Assembly: GCA_003486645.1 (NCBI GenBank)
Contig: DNGI01000085.1
Coordinates: forward strand, 1 to 7,508
Direction: 5' to 3'
From: Cyanobacteria bacterium UBA11370
GTDB taxonomy: Bacteria > Cyanobacteriota > Cyanobacteriia > Cyanobacteriales > Coleofasciculaceae
Length of the DNA: 7,508 bases
Shown: piece by piece, positions 4,871-7,508 of the stretch
Layout of the letters: every line of letters starts with the position of its first letter
Numbering within the stretch: the first letter of the stretch is position 1
The notes under the pieces: generated by a model
Told to the model about the DNA's origin: nothing
What the model saw: only the letters and a program-made list of their open reading frames with translations
The model's database searches: none
Translations under genes and position numbers: made by a program

Positions 4871-7420
4871 ATGATCGATCAATTTTCCTTAGTTCCCGAT
4901 AGCGTATCCATTGTTTTTTACTTAACCTTACTCCTACCCATCACCGCCTTAATAGTCCGGCAACAACGACCCAAACCCTTAACCCCAATCGAACCAGAGA
5001 ATCAATTTCCAGGGGAGTCCCTGATACAAATGGCGGGCAGTGTAATCATTTGCCTATCACCTGATTATTGCATTTTGGAGTGGAATCAGGCAGCTACACA
5101 AGTCTACGGTTGGTCGCGTAGCAAGGCGCTGGGTAGCGACTATTTACACCTATTACCCGAAACGATTCGAGATGAGGTTGTCGTCAATTTCCGCCGTGTC
5201 TTAGAGGAGAAAACTCATCATCGCTTTGAACATCCCGTATTAACCCATGATGGGGATCAACGCCTTCTGCTTTGGAATATTACCCCTTGGTTGGATAGTC
5301 AGGACAAGGCTATTGGTATCATTGCTATAGGTCAGGATATTACCGAACACCAACAGCGAGCGATCGCACTCGTAGAGGCAAGAGATTCAGCACTAGATGC
5401 GTCCCAGGCTAAATCCCAGTTCCTCGCGCAAATGAGTCACGAGATTCGGACTCCCTTAAATGCGGTGTTAGGAATGGTCGAATTGCTACTCAGAACCAAC
5501 TTAACCCCCCAGCAATACGACTATACCCGCACTATCTCCGGTAGCGCCAAACATTTACTCACCGTCATCAATAATATCCTTGATCTCTCCAAATTAGAGG
5601 CGGGGGAAATGGAGTTAGAATCCCTCGATTTTGACTTGGATAATTGTCTAGGAACTGTCATAGACCTAATGGCTGGGAAAGCGGAGGAAAAAGGGCTAGA
5701 GTTAGGAATTTTAATGGATAAAAATCTACCCCGACAAATCAAAGGAGATAACGTCCGTTTACGCCAAGTTTTAATTAATCTCGTTAATAATGCAATTAAG
5801 TTTACCGAAGTTGGTCAGGTTGTCATTCAGGCTACTTTGAAGTCAGAAACTAGCCAAATTATCAAAATTTGTTTTACGGTTCAAGACACAGGAATAGGCA
5901 TTACTCCCGACTTACAGCCTAAACTATTTAAGCCCTTTGCCCAAGGCAGTGCAGCGACCACTCGTCAATACGGGGGAACGGGTTTAGGACTGTCTATTTG
6001 TCGGCAATTTGTGGAACTAATGGGAGGGGAAATTGGCGTATCGAGTACATTGGGTGAAGGCTCAACCTTTTGGTTTACAGCCGAGTTTAACAAAGCCGAG
6101 GGGATTGAATCGAGTCGAGTCCCCAAAGTATTAAACAATCTGAAACTATTGGTTGTTGATCGTAGCCTCTTAGTCCGTCAGTCGGTTCTGAATCTCACCG
6201 CCGCTTGGGGGATTGAGGGGGATGAGGCAGATAGTGCGATCGCGGCTTGGACGGCTTGGCAAAGCGCGATCAGTTCTGGAAAACCCTATGATATTGTCTT
6301 GGTTGAAGAGTGCCTTTTAAGTCAAAATAGCACCGCATTTATTCAACTGAAGCGTCAAAACTCAACACTAGCTCAGACCAAAATTATTTTAATGAGCCGT
6401 ATGAAACCGTGTCAAGGTGCAGAGTCGCTCCTGAAATTAGCAGACTTTGGCTCATTAGTTAAACCGATCGCACCTGGGCGTTTACTTCATAGTTTACTTA
6501 GCATCGTTGAACCGTCTCTCGTCCAGAGTTCCGCAACCGTTCCTCATGCAGAACACCCTAACAGCCTAACCACAGTCACCTCTAGCCAAACTAATTTTGA
6601 ACCCCCCAGCGTACCGATTAGACTTTTATTGGCAGAAGATGACCCCATCAATCAACAGGTCATTTTAGCTCAACTAAACTTGTTAGGCTATCAAGCCGAT
6701 TGTGTAGCGAATGGTCAAGCCGCGCTCCACCAACTGGATCAAAAAGACTATGATATCGTTTTAATGGATTGCCAAATGCCTGTCTTAGATGGTTATGAAA
6801 CAACCCGATTACTGCGGAATCAGGAAGGTTCAGACCAGCATACTATTATTATCGCACTGACAGCCAGTGCCCTCTCAACTGACCGGGAGAAGTGTCTAGC
6901 CGCCGGGATGGATGACTATGTGAGCAAACCTGTTGAATTAGAAGCTTTGGCAGCGATCTTGCGGCGATGGACAAATCCTACCAAACAAAAGGTTCTGATT
7001 TCTAGCTCCAATCAGGAGGTAAGAGCGTCTACTCTCATGAACCAGCCACCACAGAGTTTACCTCAAAACCGAACCCTAACCCAATTCGATGATTTAATTG
7101 ATTTCCAGCGTCTTAACGGACTCTTTCGGGGAAACGTCAACCACCAGCATAAGCTCTTACAAATTTTTGTCAAGCAGGCACAAACTCGGATACACACGAT
7201 TCGTCAGGCAATAGCCCTTGAAGATTTTGTCAGTATTAAGCAAGAGAGTCATTCTCTTAAGGGTTCTAGTGCTAATGCGGCTGTGCTATATATGCCAGAG
7301 GTAGCCGAACAACTGGAAAATTTGGCTCACCAAAAAACGCTGGACGGAGTGGTAGAGTTAGTCGAAGAACTCCAAAATTGTTTGAGCCAGGTTCAAGTTT
7401 TTCTGGACAAGGAGGGGTAG
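4871..7420 (+). CDS. Hybrid sensor histidine kinase: TM-PAS-HisKA-HATPase-REC-REC-HPt
   Basis: This is an 849-residue inner-membrane phosphorelay protein of the BarA/ArcB-like architecture. Parts in order: one hydrophobic segment about 11-30; PAS domain with PAC about 48-160, ending GQDITEH; a short helical linker; HisKA with His190 in SHEIRTPLN; HATPase with N-box Asn303/Asn307 ([10 protein letters not shown]), G1 DTGIG at 339-343, F-box FKPF at 353-356 and G2 GGTGLGL at 368-374; receiver 1 about 423-545; receiver 2 about 583-700 with Glu589/Asp590/Asp591, phospho-acceptor Asp633, Thr664 and Lys686; and an HPt domain with His794 in [10 protein letters not shown]. Phosphate would pass His190 to Asp633 to His794 and then to an unlinked response regulator. 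Receiver 1 is degenerate: Glu479 replaces the phospho-acceptor Asp, and only Asp430 of the acidic pair remains, while Ser509 and Lys531 are kept. The PAS ligand, the stimulus and the output regulator are not apparent. Two HIP1 sites lie inside the gene. Confidence 0.95.
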   Translation: MIDQFSLVPDSVSIVFYLTLLLPITALIVRQQRPKPLTPIEPENQFPGESLIQMAGSVIICLSPDYCILEWNQAATQVYGWSRSKALGSDYLHLLPETIRDEVVVNFRRVLEEKTHHRFEHPVLTHDGDQRLLLWNITPWLDSQDKAIGIIAIGQDITEHQQRAIALVEARDSALDASQAKSQFLAQMSHEIRTPLNAVLGMVELLLRTNLTPQQYDYTRTISGSAKHLLTVINNILDLSKLEAGEMELESLDFDLDNCLGTVIDLMAGKAEEKGLELGILMDKNLPRQIKGDNVRLRQVLINLVNNAIKFTEVGQVVIQATLKSETSQIIKICFTVQDTGIGITPDLQPKLFKPFAQGSAATTRQYGGTGLGLSICRQFVELMGGEIGVSSTLGEGSTFWFTAEFNKAEGIESSRVPKVLNNLKLLVVDRSLLVRQSVLNLTAAWGIEGDEADSAIAAWTAWQSAISSGKPYDIVLVEECLLSQNSTAFIQLKRQNSTLAQTKIILMSRMKPCQGAESLLKLADFGSLVKPIAPGRLLHSLLSIVEPSLVQSSATVPHAEHPNSLTTVTSSQTNFEPPSVPIRLLLAEDDPINQQVILAQLNLLGYQADCVANGQAALHQLDQKDYDIVLMDCQMPVLDGYETTRLLRNQEGSDQHTIIIALTASALSTDREKCLAAGMDDYVSKPVELEALAAILRRWTNPTKQKVLISSSNQEVRASTLMNQPPQSLPQNRTLTQFDDLIDFQRLNGLFRGNVNHQHKLLQIFVKQAQTRIHTIRQAIALEDFVSIKQESHSLKGSSANAAVLYMPEVAEQLENLAHQKTLDGVVELVEELQNCLSQVQVFLDKEG
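5360..5367. repeat. HIP1 octamer GCGATCGC
   Basis: Perfect copy inside the kinase gene, at the linker between PAS and HisKA. Confidence 0.85.
6236..6243. repeat. HIP1 octamer GCGATCGC
   Basis: Perfect copy inside the first receiver domain of the kinase gene, where it encodes part of the Ser-Ala-Ile-Ala-Ala stretch. Confidence 0.85.
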
Positions 7421-7470
7421 GAGTGGGGAGTGGGGAGTGGGGGAGTGGGAGAGAGGGGGAGTGGGGGGGG
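7421..7470 (+). repeat. G-rich heptamer array (GAGTGGG) directly after the kinase stop
   Basis: GAGTGGG occurs at 7421-7427, 7428-7434, 7435-7441, 7443-7449 and 7459-7465, ending in a run of eight G. The array begins at the base after the TAG stop. Successive G-runs of 4, 4, 5, 3, 5 and 8 with AGT loops meet the usual pattern for a G-quadruplex on the coding strand. No conventional terminator is seen between the stop and the window edge. Confidence 0.85.
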
Positions 7471-7508
7471 AATGTAGCAATAATAATAATTTAGGAAAAC
7501 GATATTAC

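Noticed and set aside
5521..5742. Minus-strand frame inside the kinase gene
   Set aside because: It is a shadow of the HisKA/HATPase region and lacks a ribosome binding site.

Overview
The window looks like filamentous cyanobacterial chromosome. The evidence is three perfect copies of the cyanobacterial HIP1 octamer (GCGATCGC), several intergenic arrays of short repeats with a 7-base period, a signal-peptide cupredoxin, a long multi-domain hybrid histidine kinase and a solitary IS605-type tnpB. The genus cannot be fixed from sequence reading alone.

Layout. The left third carries three minus-strand genes in the transcriptional order cupredoxin (2064-2549), type I methionine aminopeptidase (1052-1879), ParA/MinD-like ATPase (143-904). 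They are separated by 184 and 147 bases of repeat-bearing spacer, so they need not be one operon. The plus strand then carries a tnpB gene (2809-4023) with no tnpA, about 850 bases with no convincing full gene, and an 849-residue membrane hybrid sensor kinase (4871-7420).

The long gap at 4024-4870 holds a double hairpin repeat element, two heptanucleotide arrays and a 43-codon reading frame with a good ribosome binding site that may be the broken 5' end of a gene.

Function. The genes do not form an obvious pathway: N-terminal methionine removal, a copper redox protein, a positioning-type ATPase, an RNA-guided nuclease of transposon origin, and a phosphorelay sensor. Nothing amounts to a clearly new system. 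The best leads are: (1) the ATPase has Arg where ParA/MinD proteins have the signature Lys; (2) the first receiver domain of the kinase has Glu at the phospho-acceptor position; (3) G-rich tracts able to form quadruplexes lie directly after two stop codons, on the coding strand in both cases; (4) a perfect 9-bp hairpin closes the tnpB reading frame, with catalytic residues intact; (5) arrays of four different heptamers lie in one 7.5 kb window. Ribosome binding sites place two starts inside the longest open frames: 904 for the ATPase and 2809 for tnpB.
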